Positions 5,075-5,512 of a stretch of 5,512 nt of DNA are shown here, one piece after another. The DNA is from JANLQX01 sp031423635. Lineage in GTDB: Bacteria > Actinomycetota > Acidimicrobiia > Acidimicrobiales > JANYDT01. The stretch is from contig JANPFX010000016.1 in assembly GCA_031423635.1 (NCBI GenBank), forward strand, positions 1 to 5,512, in the 5' to 3' direction. Within the stretch, counting starts at the first letter, position 1. Every line of letters starts with the position of its first letter. The position numbers and the translations under genes are program-made. The notes under the pieces are model-generated. The model did not search any database. It was not told the DNA's origin and was given only the letters and a program-made list of their open reading frames with translations.

Positions 5075-5512
5075 ATGTCTGACGTAACGATGCCCCAGCT
5101 CGGCGAAACCGTGACCGAGGGAACGATCACGAAGTGGTTCAAGAAGGTCGGCGACCGGGTCGAGCGTGACGAGTTGCTGTTCGAGGTCTCCACCGACAAG
5201 GTCGATTCCGAGGTGTCGTCGCCGGCATCTGGCTTCCTCGCCGAGATCCGTATCGCCGAGGGTGACACCGTCGACGTCGGCACCGTCCTCGCAGTGATCT
5301 CCGCTGAGGAGGGCGCCCCGGCTCCCGTTGCCGCGCCGTCTGCCCCCGCTCCCGTCGCCGAAGCCCCGGCCCCGGCCCCAGTCCCAGCGCCGGCACCGAC
5401 GCCACCACCGGCCCCGGTGGTCGAAGCCCCCGCGGCCGCCGCTCCGCCGCCCGCTCCCGCCGCGTCGGCCCCGGTCGCTGCTGCTGCACCGGCGCCCGCT
5501 GCTCCGGCCCCG
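5075..5512 (+). CDS. sucB: Dihydrolipoyl acyltransferase E2 (SucB type), N-terminal part
   Basis: The frame opens at ATG 5075 and runs off the right edge after 146 codons. Residues 1-77 are a complete lipoyl domain beginning MSDVTMPQLGETVTEGTITK; the lysine to be lipoylated is K42 in STDKVDSEV. From about residue 80 an Ala/Pro-rich, highly flexible linker begins and continues to the edge, with no second domain yet. E2 forms the core of the 2-oxo acid dehydrogenase complex and moves acyl groups on its swinging lipoyl arm from E1 to CoA; the adjacent lpd encodes the E3 partner. The PQLGETVTEGT start favours the 2-oxoglutarate dehydrogenase type, but in actinobacteria similar proteins also serve pyruvate dehydrogenase. 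The binding and catalytic domains lie outside, so completeness cannot be judged. Confidence 0.93.
   Translation, partial: MSDVTMPQLGETVTEGTITKWFKKVGDRVERDELLFEVSTDKVDSEVSSPASGFLAEIRIAEGDTVDVGTVLAVISAEEGAPAPVAAPSAPAPVAEAPAPAPVPAPAPTPPPAPVVEAPAAAAPPPAPAASAPVAAAAPAPAAPAP

Noticed and set aside
5139..5489. Minus-strand open frame rich in Arg and Pro at the right end
   Set aside because: It is the reverse reading of the Ala/Pro linker of the E2 gene, whose lipoyl domain is unmistakable on the plus strand.
5302..5512. Repetitive GC-rich stretch resembling a DNA repeat
   Set aside because: It encodes the Ala/Pro linker normal for actinobacterial E2 proteins; the repetition is at codon level and not a separate element.

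Overview
The window is GC-rich and looks like a chromosomal piece of an actinomycete (Actinomycetota). The support is an F420-type luciferase-like oxidoreductase, a 2-oxoglutarate dehydrogenase-type E2 with a long Ala/Pro linker, GTG starts, and an IS110-type transposase with a C-terminal helix-turn-helix tail. An Acidimicrobiia-like lineage is a guess from gene style only; no rRNA or marker gene is present to test it.

Layout, left to right. (1) Positions 1-480 (+) hold the C-terminal 159 codons of an IS110-family transposase, cut by the window edge. (2) Positions 481-622 are a convergent gap with two small inverted repeats: one just after the transposase stop, one that could be a terminator. 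(3) Positions 623-1459 (-) encode an LLM-class, probably F420-dependent, oxidoreductase with a good ribosome binding site. (4) Positions 1460-1611 are a gap dominated by a near-perfect 22-bp-arm palindrome (1531-1584). (5) Positions 1612-1995 (-) encode a 127-residue protein of unknown function with a CxxC motif. Its start overlaps the stop of (6) a TrpB2-type tryptophan synthase beta chain (1995-3353, -), so the two are probably translated together. (7) Positions 3354-3611 are the divergent intergenic region. It carries five copies of a 7-bp core (GGGTCGG/CCGACCC) arranged symmetrically around a small dyad, plus a 19-bp tandem repeat. (8) Positions 3612-5015 (+) encode dihydrolipoyl dehydrogenase (E3). 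(9) From 5075 to the right edge (+) lies the start of the dihydrolipoyl acyltransferase (E2, SucB type): one complete lipoyl domain and the beginning of an Ala/Pro linker.

Functionally, E3 and E2 are partners in the 2-oxo acid dehydrogenase complex: E2 carries the lipoyl arm and E3 reoxidises it with NAD+. The left-facing trpB2 and CxxC gene form a separate small unit that shares the divergent control region with lpd. The LLM oxidoreductase faces the same way as trpB2 but is separated from it by the palindrome. I see no CRISPR, tRNA, rRNA, defence island or obviously new multi-gene system. The most notable unexplained structures are the two intergenic repeat arrangements at 1531-1584 and 3427-3529.
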